From the NCBI GenBank assembly GCA_049680625.1, contig JBAUID010000127.1:1-30837 (forward strand): DNA of 30,837 nt. Reading direction: 5' to 3'. Below are positions 16,001 through 24,916 of this stretch, piece by piece; position 1 is the first letter of the stretch; each line of letters opens with the position of its first letter. Source of the stretch: JAUIAI01 sp049680625. GTDB lineage: Bacteria; Pseudomonadota; Gammaproteobacteria; Burkholderiales; Burkholderiaceae_E. The notes beneath the pieces were generated by a model that saw only the letters and a list, made by a program, of their open reading frames with translations, had not been told where the DNA came from and did no database searches. A program made the position numbers and the translations under genes.

Positions 16001-16585
16001 TTAACCCAACCCGTCTTCACCCTTAATGTCACCCGCTTGCAGACCGCCAATCCGTGCCAGCGGCCGACCACTGTCAGTGACCGCAATGGCCACCACAATC
16101 TCCGAGGCGCGCGGCGCATCTGCAATACGGGCCTCGATCGCATCAAAGTGGCTGCGTACGTAAGCTGCGTCCTTGTGGCCCAGCGGAATGTCAATCGCGG
16201 TGCCCAGGGTACCGCGCTTCTTACTTGAAGGCACCAGGGCCGCCCCTTTTTCGACGGCGGCGCGCAACGGCGCGCCAAACTTCGGATGCAAGATGGCTGC
16301 CGCGTGCTCGAGTTCACCATCCTCGCCGACAATTGCCGCCTTGCCATAGCTTTCGACCTGACCTGGGTCAATACCAAGCGCTTGTACACATCGGCGCCCA
16401 AGCAATGCACCGAGTTCTTCGCCAATGGTAATCAGTTCATCGAGCTGTTCAACATAGCGACCAGCAAAAGGGTTCTCGATCACCGCCATCGCTACAGCGC
16501 GGCGGGTTGGCGGCTCGATCACCTGGTTCATCTCAATGCAGGTCTGCTCGACCTGGACAACAATTTTACGGATCCTGGCAGCCAT
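16001..16585 (-). CDS. Amino acid synthesis (AA_synth, DUF1185) family protein
   Basis: A 194-residue protein matching the AA_synth/DUF1185 family by its start (MAARIRKIVVQVEQT), the R-R-A-V-A-M-A-V-IENPFAGRYVE block (about 28-43), the AIVGEDGELEHAAAILHPKFG block (about 84-104) and a C-terminal IVVAIAVTDSGRPLARIGG block. The family name reflects a proposed, unproven role in amino acid synthesis; its members occur in many proteobacteria. The ATG at 16585 has a GGAG ribosome site 6 bases upstream. It is preceded by a strong terminator for the operon upstream, so it has its own promoter within the 16586-16608 region or reads through. The function is not established. Confidence 0.85.
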   Translation of the reverse strand: MAARIRKIVVQVEQTCIEMNQVIEPPTRRAVAMAVIENPFAGRYVEQLDELITIGEELGALLGRRCVQALGIDPGQVESYGKAAIVGEDGELEHAAAILHPKFGAPLRAAVEKGAALVPSSKKRGTLGTAIDIPLGHKDAAYVRSHFDAIEARIADAPRASEIVVAIAVTDSGRPLARIGGLQAGDIKGEDGLG

Positions 16586-16608
16586 GATGCTCCTGTGGTT
16601 TGCACGCT

Positions 16609-16648
16609 GGACAAAAAAGGGAGCACCGAAGTGCTCCCTTTTTTGTCC
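16609..16648 (-). terminator. Strong intrinsic terminator with an 18-bp perfect stem
   Basis: GGACAAAAAAGGGAGCAC and its exact complement flank a 4-base loop. Read on the minus strand the loop is TTCG closed by C-G, the very stable UUCG tetraloop, and the stem ends in a T-run. Both strands carry an A/T run at the right side of the GC stem, so it could work in both directions. It lies 31 bases after the DUF1232 stop and so ends the gsp-DUF1232 transcript before the AA_synth gene. Confidence 0.93.
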
Positions 16649-16679
16649 GACGCAGAGTCAGACCTACAACATGAGGTAA

Positions 16680-17045
16680 TTAAGAACGCGGGCGAGTACT
16701 GGTTTCTGCATCCACAGTCTCACCCGGGGAGCCTTGCGGACCTGAGCCAAAGCCAAAGCGCCGTAGCAATGCTGAAGCTTTTTCCTGTGCATCAAGCCGC
16801 ACTTGTTCTGGCAGGCGTTTCAGCAGAAACGGAATGCCCACCATCAGCAATGCCGCGTCGTCGGCCAGGCCGAGAAAACCAAGGAATTCGGGAACAATAT
16901 CAATTGGGCTGATCAAGTACGCCAACATCGCGACAATGCCAATCTTGAGGTTTCGCGGGGTCAGTGGATGACGCAGCGCAAACAGCAACAACAAGCCGTT
17001 TCTACCAATCAGTTTTGCTACGGTTACAACTCGCATTAGCCACAT
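16680..17045 (-). CDS. DUF1232 (YkvA-like) small membrane protein
   Basis: A 121-residue protein with the DUF1232 signature: a hydrophobic hairpin containing YLISPIDIVPEFLGFLGLADDAALL (about residues 42-66, given in two halves YLISPIDIVPEF and LGFLGLADDAALL). The family is of unknown function and probably sits in the inner membrane. The tail is charged and low in structure. ATG 17045 is chosen because GGAGGG lies 7 bases upstream; the frame is open 8 codons further. It follows gspF after 33 bp and precedes the strong terminator, so it is probably the last gene of the secretion operon, though no role in secretion is known. Confidence 0.85.
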   Translation of the reverse strand: MWLMRVVTVAKLIGRNGLLLLFALRHPLTPRNLKIGIVAMLAYLISPIDIVPEFLGFLGLADDAALLMVGIPFLLKRLPEQVRLDAQEKASALLRRFGFGSGPQGSPGETVDAETSTRPRS

Positions 17046-17078
17046 AATGTATCCCTCCGGACAAACCAACCGGGGTAA

Positions 17079-18293
17079 CTAACGGACCAGTTGGTTGATT
17101 TCGATAATTGGCATCATGACCGCCAGGACGATCAACAACACAATGCCACCCATTGCCAATATCAGCAACGGTTCCAGCAAGCTGGTAAGGCCTAATACTC
17201 GGCGTTCGGTTTCCCCCGAAACGGTCTGAGCGGTTCTCTCCAGCATTTCAGCCAGTTCTCCGGTCGCTTCACCACTTGAAATCATGTGGATGACCATTGG
17301 AGAAAACTGCTTCTCTGCACCAAGGGCGCGAGCCAGCGTCGACCCTTCCCTTACTCTTGATATGGCGTCATCCACGTTGTTTTTCAAGGCCTGGTTCGAC
17401 AAGGTTGCCGCGCCCGCTTCCAGAGCACTGATCAGCGGCACCCCGGAACGGGTCAGAATCGACAATGTGGAGGTGAAACGAGAGGTATTCATTCCGCGGA
17501 CAACCCGGCCCAGAATTGGTGCGTTTAACAGGCGTTTGTCCCAATTCAGGCGGGCGCTGGGTGACCTTAAGGCCAATCGGAACAACGCAAAGCCCACGAC
17601 AAGAATAATTGCAACCAGCCAACCCCAGTTGCGGATAAAGTCCGACACCGCAATCAACGCAATTGTTAAATTCGGCAAAGCCTGGTCGGTCTGATCAAAC
17701 ACCGATACCACCTGTGGCACCACGTAGGTGAGCAAGGCAATAATGACGGCCATTGCAACCAGGGTGACAATGGCCGGATAGGTAAATGCCAGGATCACTT
17801 TCTGGGTCAGGGCCGAACGCGACTCAACATAATCGGCAAGCCGATCCATCACCATGGCCAAATCGCCGGACTGCTCACCGGCAGCCACCAGGGCCCTGTA
17901 AACATCGGGAAAGTCGCGCGGATACTTCGCCAGCGCATCGGCAAAGCTCTGGCCCGACACAACATCCGAACGTACGGCCGCAAAGCGTTCACGCACGAGG
18001 CGTCGCTCCCCTTGCTCGGCAACCGCCGCAATGGCTTGTTCGATTGGCAGACGCGCAGACAACAGGCTCGATAACTGCCGGGTGGCCAGGGTCAGTTCAG
18101 TTGTTGAAATTTTTCCCTGGAAGCGCGATGCCGTTCGTTTTTGGTCAGTCACCTGCTGCAGCGATGACACTTGCAGCGGGGTCAGGCCACGACTGCGCAA
18201 CTGGCTGCGCGCATGACGCGGAGAGTCTGCATCCAGCACACCGTGTTCAAGTTTACCGGTAGGAGTAGCGGCTTCGAATCGAAACGCTGCCAT
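17079..18293 (-). CDS. gspF: Type II secretion inner-membrane platform protein GspF
   Basis: A 404-residue polytopic protein with two repeated T2SSF domains. The N-terminal cytoplasmic part (MAAFRFEAATPTGKLEHGVL...RSRGLTPLQV) is typical; the first domain has LSSLLSARLPIEQAI and the second LSILTRSGVPLISALEAG. Three membrane spans are visible, near 170-195, 220-240 and 370-398. GspF contacts the ATPase GspE and GspL in the assembly platform. It lies 24 bp after gspE. Confidence 0.96.
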   Translation of the reverse strand: MAAFRFEAATPTGKLEHGVLDADSPRHARSQLRSRGLTPLQVSSLQQVTDQKRTASRFQGKISTTELTLATRQLSSLLSARLPIEQAIAAVAEQGERRLVRERFAAVRSDVVSGQSFADALAKYPRDFPDVYRALVAAGEQSGDLAMVMDRLADYVESRSALTQKVILAFTYPAIVTLVAMAVIIALLTYVVPQVVSVFDQTDQALPNLTIALIAVSDFIRNWGWLVAIILVVGFALFRLALRSPSARLNWDKRLLNAPILGRVVRGMNTSRFTSTLSILTRSGVPLISALEAGAATLSNQALKNNVDDAISRVREGSTLARALGAEKQFSPMVIHMISSGEATGELAEMLERTAQTVSGETERRVLGLTSLLEPLLILAMGGIVLLIVLAVMMPIIEINQLVR

Positions 18294-18317
18294 CAGCCCG
18301 CACTCAGCAAGGGGCGA

Positions 18318-19763
18318 TTAATCACGGGTGACCCGAATGACTTCATCCGGTGACGTAATGCCGGCCTTGACCCAGCGCTCACCATCGTCACGCATGCTCA
18401 CCATGCTGGAGCGCAACGCGGATTCTCGAATCTCAGCCTCGGGTGCACCTTTGTGAATCAGGGCGCGGATATCGTCATCAACCTGAAGCAGTTCATGAAC
18501 ACCAGTTCGACCCTGGAAACCGGTTTTATTGCAGGCAAGACAACCCACTGCGCGCCATGCGCCGGTAACCGGGTCGCTTTCACGACACTGGGTACACAGC
18601 TTGCGCACCAGGCGCTGCGCCAGCACACCCAGTAATGAACTGGACAACAGGAAAGGTTCGATACCCATGTCGATTAAGCGGGTGACGGCGGATGCAGAAT
18701 CGTTCGTGTGCAGAGTTGCCAGCACCAGGTGACCGGTTAATGACGACTGCACGGCAATTTGTGCGGTTTCCAGATCACGGATCTCACCGATCATGATGAC
18801 GTCTGGATCCTGGCGCAAAATAGAACGCAGCGCCTTGGCGAACGTCATATCGATACGCGGGTTCACCTGAGTCTGCCCTACCCCGTCCAGGTCGTACTCG
18901 ATCGGATCTTCGACCGTCAGGATGTTGGTCATGTTGGCGTCGATCTGCGTGAGCGCCGCATACAAAGTAGTGGTTTTACCAGAACCAGTGGGCCCGGTGA
19001 CCAACACAATGCCGTGGGGTTGGCGCACCAGGCGCTCGAACGCCTTTTGGGCCTGTGGGGCCATACCCAGGCTGGTCAGGTTCAGCCGTCCGGCTTCTTT
19101 ATCCAGCAAGCGCAGCACAGCCCGTTCGCCGTGGCCGGTTGGCAGGGTTGAAACCCGCACATCAACCGGTTTACCGCCAATACGCAGGGTAATGCGGCCG
19201 TCCTGAGGCAGGCGTTTCTCGGCAATATCCAACGCTGCCATAATCTTGATACGTGACACGAGGGCGGCGTGAATTTCACGGCGGGGGCGCACCACATCGC
19301 GTAAGGTACCGTCAACCCGGAACCGGACTAACGAATAACCCTCAAACGGTTCAATATGAATGTCGGAAGCACCGTCGCGGCTTGCCTGGGTCAGCAGCGC
19401 ATTGATCATCCGGATGATCGGCGCATCATCTTCGGCTTCGAGTAAGTCTTCGATCTTCGGAATGTCCTGCATCAACCGCGACAGATCGAGATCACTGGCC
19501 ACTTCGTCGGCAACCGCAGCAGCGGTTGCCGCCCCTTCCTGGGCCGAATATGCGCGCGAAATGGCGCCGGACAATTCGCTGTCAGGCTTACGCACCGTGA
19601 CCAGTCGAAGCGACAAGGTTCGGGACAACTCGGCGAGCGCCGCCGGCGGTGTCGAATCGCCTATCCAGACTTCAATCGCATCCGATGACGCACCAACCAC
19701 CAGTACCTGGTGAGTACGGGCGAAACCAAACGGCACATAACGCGATGGGCTAACAGTCGCCAA
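18318..19763 (-). CDS. gspE: Type II secretion ATPase GspE
   Basis: A 481-residue cytoplasmic ATPase that drives pseudopilus assembly. The motifs in order are Walker A GPTGSGKTT (257-265), Asp box VEDPIEY (284-290), Walker B IMIGEIRD (323-330) and His box TGHLVLATLHTN (343-354). A zinc site is formed by C390, C393, C408 and C411; the 14-residue spacing between the pairs is shorter than the roughly 29 I recall for classical GspE. The N-terminal part is also short. The start is TTG 19763, 14 bases after the gspD stop, with GGAG about 10 bases upstream; no ATG gives a full N-terminus. Confidence 0.96.
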   Translation of the reverse strand: MATVSPSRYVPFGFARTHQVLVVGASSDAIEVWIGDSTPPAALAELSRTLSLRLVTVRKPDSELSGAISRAYSAQEGAATAAAVADEVASDLDLSRLMQDIPKIEDLLEAEDDAPIIRMINALLTQASRDGASDIHIEPFEGYSLVRFRVDGTLRDVVRPRREIHAALVSRIKIMAALDIAEKRLPQDGRITLRIGGKPVDVRVSTLPTGHGERAVLRLLDKEAGRLNLTSLGMAPQAQKAFERLVRQPHGIVLVTGPTGSGKTTTLYAALTQIDANMTNILTVEDPIEYDLDGVGQTQVNPRIDMTFAKALRSILRQDPDVIMIGEIRDLETAQIAVQSSLTGHLVLATLHTNDSASAVTRLIDMGIEPFLLSSSLLGVLAQRLVRKLCTQCRESDPVTGAWRAVGCLACNKTGFQGRTGVHELLQVDDDIRALIHKGAPEAEIRESALRSSMVSMRDDGERWVKAGITSPDEVIRVTRD

Positions 19764-19777
19764 GTGTTAGCACTCCA

Positions 19778-22183
19778 TCAGAAATTAATATCTGTTTCGG
19801 GTGGTTCGACGCGGTCCGACGGTACTACCGGTTGAACAGGGTTCGACGCCGCTTGACCGGGTGTCGAGCCATCCGTAACCCGGCCTCGGCCTGCCCGCGC
19901 CGGTGGTGTTTCGTTCAGTAAATGTAATGGCTGCTCAACCCCGGAACGTCGCAAATTCATCTGGCGCTGCACCTCGGGGGACATCGTGGTATCGGTTCGC
20001 ACATCAAAGGCTGGTTTGGCTGCTGGCACTTCACGATCGATTGGCGCATTTGGGTCGGTACGCGGCGGCGCCGGCGGCATCGCTGTCATTTCGGTGGGTT
20101 TCATGTCAGGCAGCAACCAATGCGCCGGCAACGAGTTTTCATCACGCAGTTGGCGCATATAGTCGTAGCGACTTGACGTCACCCCGTAAGCCGCTTGTGC
20201 GTCACGCACAATCGTCGGCCGCAAGAATACCAACAGGTTGGTTTTGGTGCGGCGGCGCGAGTCATAACGAAACAGCGCACCCAGGAAGGGAATATCACCC
20301 AGGACAGGCACTTTACTTTCGCCACCCTCGATCCGCTCTTCGATCAAGCCACCCAGGACAACAATCTGACCGTTGTCGACCAACACGTTTGTTTCAATTG
20401 CCCGGCGGTTGGTAATAATGTCAGAGGCGACTGCTGACGCCTGGACGCTGGAAACTTCCTGGAATATTTCCAGCTTAATTACCCCGGATTCCGAAACCTG
20501 TGGTCGCACCCGCAATGTAGTGCCAACGTCTTTGCGTTCAATAGTCTGAAACGGATTCACCGATGCGTTTGAGGTACCCGTATTGGTAAATTGCCCGGTA
20601 ACAAATGGCACGTTTTGTCCAATGACAATGCGCGCTTCTTCGTTGTCCATGGTCAGCAGGTTTGGTGTGGCCAGGATGTTTGCACCGGCATTGGACTCAA
20701 GCGCACGGGCCAGCAAGGGCAGATTCAGAATTTCCGTTCCGCCGTTCACCCCCGGAATCGTTGTCGTGCCGTTCACAATGCCAAAGTTGATACCGCCACC
20801 AGCCGCCGCGAGGTTCTGCGATGCTTGCAAAATGCTGCCACCACCATCGAGGTTAGTGAAATTTGTACCTCCGATGGCACGCACGTTGTTTCCGTTCACA
20901 TCCAGGAACTGCCACTGAATGCCGAACTCCGCAGCTTTTTCTGCACTCACTTCAACAATCAACGACTCGATATACACCTGGGCACGCCGGGTATCGAGCT
21001 TGTCAATCACGGTGCGCAGGTTACGGTAAACAGCATCGGGCGCGGTGATGATTAACGAGTTGGTGGTTGGGTCGGCTGCAATCGTGGCCCCACCGGCCGA
21101 GACCGTCACAGCGCTTTGCGACGCGGGGGCGGCTGCCGCACGCGCACCGTTCCGGTTATTGGCACCGTTACGGTTGGTCAGTGCACTGGTTGCGCGATTG
21201 GTTTGATTCACCAGCCCGGCGGCGCCACCACTCGAACTGCCCGACAATACAGCCTGCAAAGTATTTGCCAGCTCAACAGCATTGGCGTTACGCAGATACA
21301 CAACCCGGATATTGCCCGGGTTTTTACTGGGCTGGTCCAGACGAATCAGCAGTTGCTTGGCGAGGTTCACCTTGGCCGGGTTCGCCGCGCGCAACATAAT
21401 CGTATTGCTATTCGGGTCAGCAATGACAACCACCCGTTGCCCCGCATCCACTTGTGCACCCTGGCCTGCCCTTTGGGTATCGTCGAGCAGACGAGTCAGC
21501 ATGACCGCAATATCAGACGCCAGCCCATACTGGACCTGCAAAACTTCAACTTCCCGGGTACTTGGGCTGTCGAGGGTTGCAATAATGCGGGCGACCCGCT
21601 GCAGATTGGTCGCGTAGTCGGTAATGACCAGCGAGTTATTGTTCGGATACGCGCTAATTGTATTGTTGGGCGCAATCAGCGGCCGCAACACCGGTACCAG
21701 GTTGGTTGCCGATTCGTAGTTCAGGCGGAAAATCTGGGTCACGATCACATCACCACCTTCTGGTGGCTGACGACCGGCCGTCACCGGGCCTGACTGAAGC
21801 TTGGCATCCGCCTCTGGTACAACCTTGGCAATACGTCCGCTGGAGACAATCGTGAAACCTTGCAAACGCAAAGCAGCCAGCAATAACTTGTAGGCATCAG
21901 CGCGCGACAGCGGATTAGGAGTTTCTACCGTGATTTTTCCGCGTACCCGCGGATCGATAATAAAGGTCCGGTCCAGCAAGTGGCCAAAAGCACCAATGAC
22001 GGTATCGATTTCTGCATCACGAAAATTGAGCGTGACTGGCTCTCCGGGCTGTGCGCTCGCAGGCTGCGGCATCGTTAATGCCACCACCATCACGGTTACG
22101 GTCAACGCAACTGCCCAACCGGCCCGTGCAATATGCGCCATTCCTGTCGCGGCAATGCACGCAGGATTTATTTTATGCTCCAA
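19778..22183 (-). CDS. gspD: Type II secretion outer-membrane secretin GspD
   Basis: An 801-residue secretin forming the outer-membrane channel. A signal peptide is likely cut after PASA (about residue 44). It is followed by the N0 domain (VTLNFRDAEIDTVIGAFG...), N1-N3 ring domains (SLVITDYATNLQRV, NTIMLRAANP, NSLIITAPDAV), and the secretin barrel with VPFVTGQF, VGTTLRVRPQV and VPVLGDIPFLGALFR. N3 holds a low-complexity Ala/Asn/Arg insert. A polar tail of about 110 residues follows the barrel and may bind a pilotin. The start is TTG 22183, two bases after the gspN stop, with GGAG 8 bases upstream; ATG 22141 (residue 15) is the alternative and gives a shorter signal n-region. Confidence 0.96.
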   Translation of the reverse strand: MEHKINPACIAATGMAHIARAGWAVALTVTVMVVALTMPQPASAQPGEPVTLNFRDAEIDTVIGAFGHLLDRTFIIDPRVRGKITVETPNPLSRADAYKLLLAALRLQGFTIVSSGRIAKVVPEADAKLQSGPVTAGRQPPEGGDVIVTQIFRLNYESATNLVPVLRPLIAPNNTISAYPNNNSLVITDYATNLQRVARIIATLDSPSTREVEVLQVQYGLASDIAVMLTRLLDDTQRAGQGAQVDAGQRVVVIADPNSNTIMLRAANPAKVNLAKQLLIRLDQPSKNPGNIRVVYLRNANAVELANTLQAVLSGSSSGGAAGLVNQTNRATSALTNRNGANNRNGARAAAAPASQSAVTVSAGGATIAADPTTNSLIITAPDAVYRNLRTVIDKLDTRRAQVYIESLIVEVSAEKAAEFGIQWQFLDVNGNNVRAIGGTNFTNLDGGGSILQASQNLAAAGGGINFGIVNGTTTIPGVNGGTEILNLPLLARALESNAGANILATPNLLTMDNEEARIVIGQNVPFVTGQFTNTGTSNASVNPFQTIERKDVGTTLRVRPQVSESGVIKLEIFQEVSSVQASAVASDIITNRRAIETNVLVDNGQIVVLGGLIEERIEGGESKVPVLGDIPFLGALFRYDSRRRTKTNLLVFLRPTIVRDAQAAYGVTSSRYDYMRQLRDENSLPAHWLLPDMKPTEMTAMPPAPPRTDPNAPIDREVPAAKPAFDVRTDTTMSPEVQRQMNLRRSGVEQPLHLLNETPPARAGRGRVTDGSTPGQAASNPVQPVVPSDRVEPPETDINF

Positions 22184-22185
22184 GC

Positions 22186-22959
22186 TCAGGCTCCGATCTT
22201 GATCAGTGTCTTTGTACCCTGTCGCCTGCCAATCAGTCCAAGCAAGGTTTGTAACCGCGTACGTTCCCTCTCCTCTGCGCTTGCTAGCGCAGAAAAACGC
22301 ACCCCTTGCCTGCTGTTCCAGGTTCCATCTCCCTCAAGCAGTAACGGGCCGCTAATGGTTGTGATATCGAGCTTTGCCGAACTGCCTTGTCCCAGCACAC
22401 CGATCCGGTAAGAACCAAGTGGCCTGACCGGAGTCAGGGCTGAAGCCATTTCTCTAAGCTCGATACTGGCACGACCATTAAATGCGCCCCGCTGCAACGT
22501 TATCCCGTCCCACTCAAGGGCTAACGCGCCTGCGGGCTTGATTGTATTCCATGGCGAGCCCAAGCGGCTTAAATCGACCGAGGGCAGGCTCAACTTTCCG
22601 GCAGATATTCGCATTTCGTTTAATCCGCCGCTCAAACGCACCGGCTCACCCATGCTGTCAATTCGAATATCGGCGTTCACAATGCCCAGTAGCAGCGGAA
22701 GCATGCGGATATCCCAACTGATTCGGCCAGGAATAGCCACGCCGGCAACAGTGCGACGGTCTGCTGAGCGATCGCTGATATCGATTAATACCAGGCGACC
22801 GTTTCCGTCCCAGACGGTGCCACCGGTTTCTGCCAGGCCAAGTCGTCCGCCGGTTTGCTGGCGCAAACCCCAGTCAGCCAGGGTGGCGGGTGCAAAACCG
22901 ACCAGGGCCGCGATAACCCCAAGGAAAGCGGCGACGATAAACGCCACGATACGGGCCAT
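22186..22959 (-). CDS. gspN: Type II secretion protein GspN
   Basis: A 257-residue inner-membrane-anchored protein: one N-terminal span (about residues 3-28) and a periplasmic beta-rich domain with short conserved patches such as ADWGLRQQTGGRLGLAETGGTVWDG (residues 28-52 in total; only its ends are typical). It is identified mainly by order (M-N-D) and by the GspN-like N-terminal pattern. Its start overlaps the gspM stop by one base (TGATG). GspN is not present in every type II system and its exact role is unclear. Confidence 0.85.
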   Translation of the reverse strand: MARIVAFIVAAFLGVIAALVGFAPATLADWGLRQQTGGRLGLAETGGTVWDGNGRLVLIDISDRSADRRTVAGVAIPGRISWDIRMLPLLLGIVNADIRIDSMGEPVRLSGGLNEMRISAGKLSLPSVDLSRLGSPWNTIKPAGALALEWDGITLQRGAFNGRASIELREMASALTPVRPLGSYRIGVLGQGSSAKLDITTISGPLLLEGDGTWNSRQGVRFSALASAEERERTRLQTLLGLIGRRQGTKTLIKIGA

Positions 22960-23474
22960 CAGCTGCCGGCCCCTGGGCGCTCGAGAGAAATTGTTGCCAC
23001 CACCAATCCGGGGGAGGCATCACGTTTGATACTGACATCCACAACCCGCAGCTTGACCTCGCTGGCGGCCCGGTACAACCAGTTGGTGGCGTCTTCGAAG
23101 CTCACCCGGTCTAGTTTGACCTTGATGACTTCCTGGCCGGCATCCACACTGGATTTGCCGTCCAGGCCGGCAGCAGTGAGCAATCGCTGCAATTCTGAGC
23201 GCACCGCAGATGCCGACAATTGCGTCGCCCGCACATTGCGCAGCGATTTGGCCTCTTCAGCCATGGCTTCCATGTTGGCCACCTTAGCCCGCATCACCGG
23301 CAACTCTTCGGTCAGCCGTTCGCGACCGGTCCACGCCGGTTTGAACAAAACAAAGTACGAAAAAACCACGATCACAAAGACCGAACAAGCCGCCACCATC
23401 CAACGTTCGCGGGCGTTCAGGCTTTGCCAGCGCAGGAACCCTTGTTCAACCAACGAACCCACTATGCCTTTCAT
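22959..23474 (-). CDS. gspM: Type II secretion inner-membrane protein GspM
   Basis: A 171-residue bitopic protein with a short cytoplasmic N-terminus, one span (about 27-47, MVAACSVFVIVVFSYFVLF), a coiled-coil-like stretch (about 50-85) and a small periplasmic ferredoxin-like domain. It pairs with GspL in the platform. The start overlaps the gspL stop by 4 bases (ATGA). LSASAVRSELQRLLTAAGL is typical of the family. Confidence 0.92.
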   Translation of the reverse strand: MKGIVGSLVEQGFLRWQSLNARERWMVAACSVFVIVVFSYFVLFKPAWTGRERLTEELPVMRAKVANMEAMAEEAKSLRNVRATQLSASAVRSELQRLLTAAGLDGKSSVDAGQEVIKVKLDRVSFEDATNWLYRAASEVKLRVVDVSIKRDASPGLVVATISLERPGAGS

Positions 23475-24916
23475 AAAACACCTACCCGTGCTGTTGTCGG
23501 GTTCTGCCCGTCATCAAATCGCAGGCTCAGCCCAAAGCGCTTGCAGGCTTCTTCGAACTTGCGCCGGGCAGAACTGGCTTTCACAGCCGCCGGAGAAAAA
23601 CTGACTTTCAGCAAACCATCCCGATACTCCAGCCCAGTCAACGCGTCGTTAGCCTGTGGGCCGAGGGCCTGGGCAAAACGCGAGAGCAGCGGAATGTAAT
23701 CGTCCGGCCCGGTCTGGCCCGCGGTTGAACGCAAATCACGCAGGCGACGACCCATGTATTTGGACGGGTCACCCGGCACGTCTTCGATGGCAAAACTCGT
23801 CTTCAGCAGGCTGCGCATTTCGGCACGCAGTCCGTCGCGTTCACTGACCAGCCGGCCCCAGTGCAGATTCAGGCCAATCAGAAACGCGGCCAGGCAACCG
23901 GCCGCCAGCAGCGCAGGCCAACGCCAGGCGCGCCAGTCGATGTCTGCCAGGCGTCGCGCCATTGTGGCCCCACCCTGGCCATCGAGCATATTCAGGGTGC
24001 CCGACTCCGGAATAGGCAGCGGCAAGAAGCTGACGGGCAGGCGTAAACGTCCAGCCACCAGTTCAACCGGACCTTTCCAGGATTCATCTTCAATGCACAC
24101 AACCAGGCGCTCGGCCTGGAAACCCGCATTGGCATCTCCGGCCGCAACCCCAGACCCGGGTACCGCTTTTTCAGAACTTTTTTGCCCTTTAGCCAGGGCA
24201 CCACCTGAACTATTGGCAACGGCTGCACTAGCGTCGGATGCATCGGTATCTTCGCCTGCGGTCAGCCGCGCAAAAGACCCGGTTGACGGGTTGAGCGGAT
24301 CAAACGGTGCGCGTAATGACGGTGGCGCAAGCAAGGTAGCCAACGCTGCGGACAGGGCTTCGGTTCGGAAATCTTCTTCAGCTGACGCGCTCCAGCCAAT
24401 ACCGGCAAACCGACCGGTCCGAACTGCAAGGCCGTTGTGCAGACAGGCCAGCGTCGCCACACCTTCGTCGAACGGCAGGGCCAGCTGCGCCGGTACAGCC
24501 GCCGATACCCGGATCGACCGACGTTCAATTGCACCCACAACAAATTCAAGCCAGGCTTTATCAACCACCGCAATCAGCCGTTTGCCATCGGGCAACAATG
24601 GGCCAAGGCCAAAAGCGCAGCCCTGCGTGTCCTGCAACAAACTGTCCTCAATCACATTGGGCACCGCCTGGCGCAGCTTCGCACCCGACAACGGTGGCAG
24701 CTTGGCCTGGATCAGCGTGACATCGCGAGCGTCAATCACCAGGGTCGCCGACCTAATCTTTGGCAAGGTGTCCAGGCTCAGGCGCGTATAACGCGCGCCG
24801 TCAACCGAATGCACCAGGGCCAGCATCTGCGGCTCGCTTGCAAAGACGCGTTCGCCGACTGCGCGCGGTGGCAGCCAGATAACGGTCTCACTCTTTTTTA
24901 TAGTCTTCGCTGCCAA
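23471..24916 (-). CDS. gspL: Type II secretion platform protein GspL
   Basis: A 481-residue protein with a cytoplasmic actin-like domain (residues 1 to about 330) that binds GspE, one membrane span (about 333-353, WPALLAAGCLAAFLIGLNL) and a periplasmic ferredoxin-like domain. A Ser/Ala-rich linker (about 220-260) interrupts the cytoplasmic part. The start is TTG 24916, which overlaps the end of gspK by 19 bases; no ATG nearby would keep the first strand (ETVIWLPP). Confidence 0.93.
   Translation of the reverse strand: MAAKTIKKSETVIWLPPRAVGERVFASEPQMLALVHSVDGARYTRLSLDTLPKIRSATLVIDARDVTLIQAKLPPLSGAKLRQAVPNVIEDSLLQDTQGCAFGLGPLLPDGKRLIAVVDKAWLEFVVGAIERRSIRVSAAVPAQLALPFDEGVATLACLHNGLAVRTGRFAGIGWSASAEEDFRTEALSAALATLLAPPSLRAPFDPLNPSTGSFARLTAGEDTDASDASAAVANSSGGALAKGQKSSEKAVPGSGVAAGDANAGFQAERLVVCIEDESWKGPVELVAGRLRLPVSFLPLPIPESGTLNMLDGQGGATMARRLADIDWRAWRWPALLAAGCLAAFLIGLNLHWGRLVSERDGLRAEMRSLLKTSFAIEDVPGDPSKYMGRRLRDLRSTAGQTGPDDYIPLLSRFAQALGPQANDALTGLEYRDGLLKVSFSPAAVKASSARRKFEEACKRFGLSLRFDDGQNPTTARVGVL

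Noticed and set aside
15868..16425. 185-codon minus-strand frame overlapping the AA_synth gene
   Set aside because: It is in another frame of a conserved gene with a good ribosome site and shows no domain of its own.
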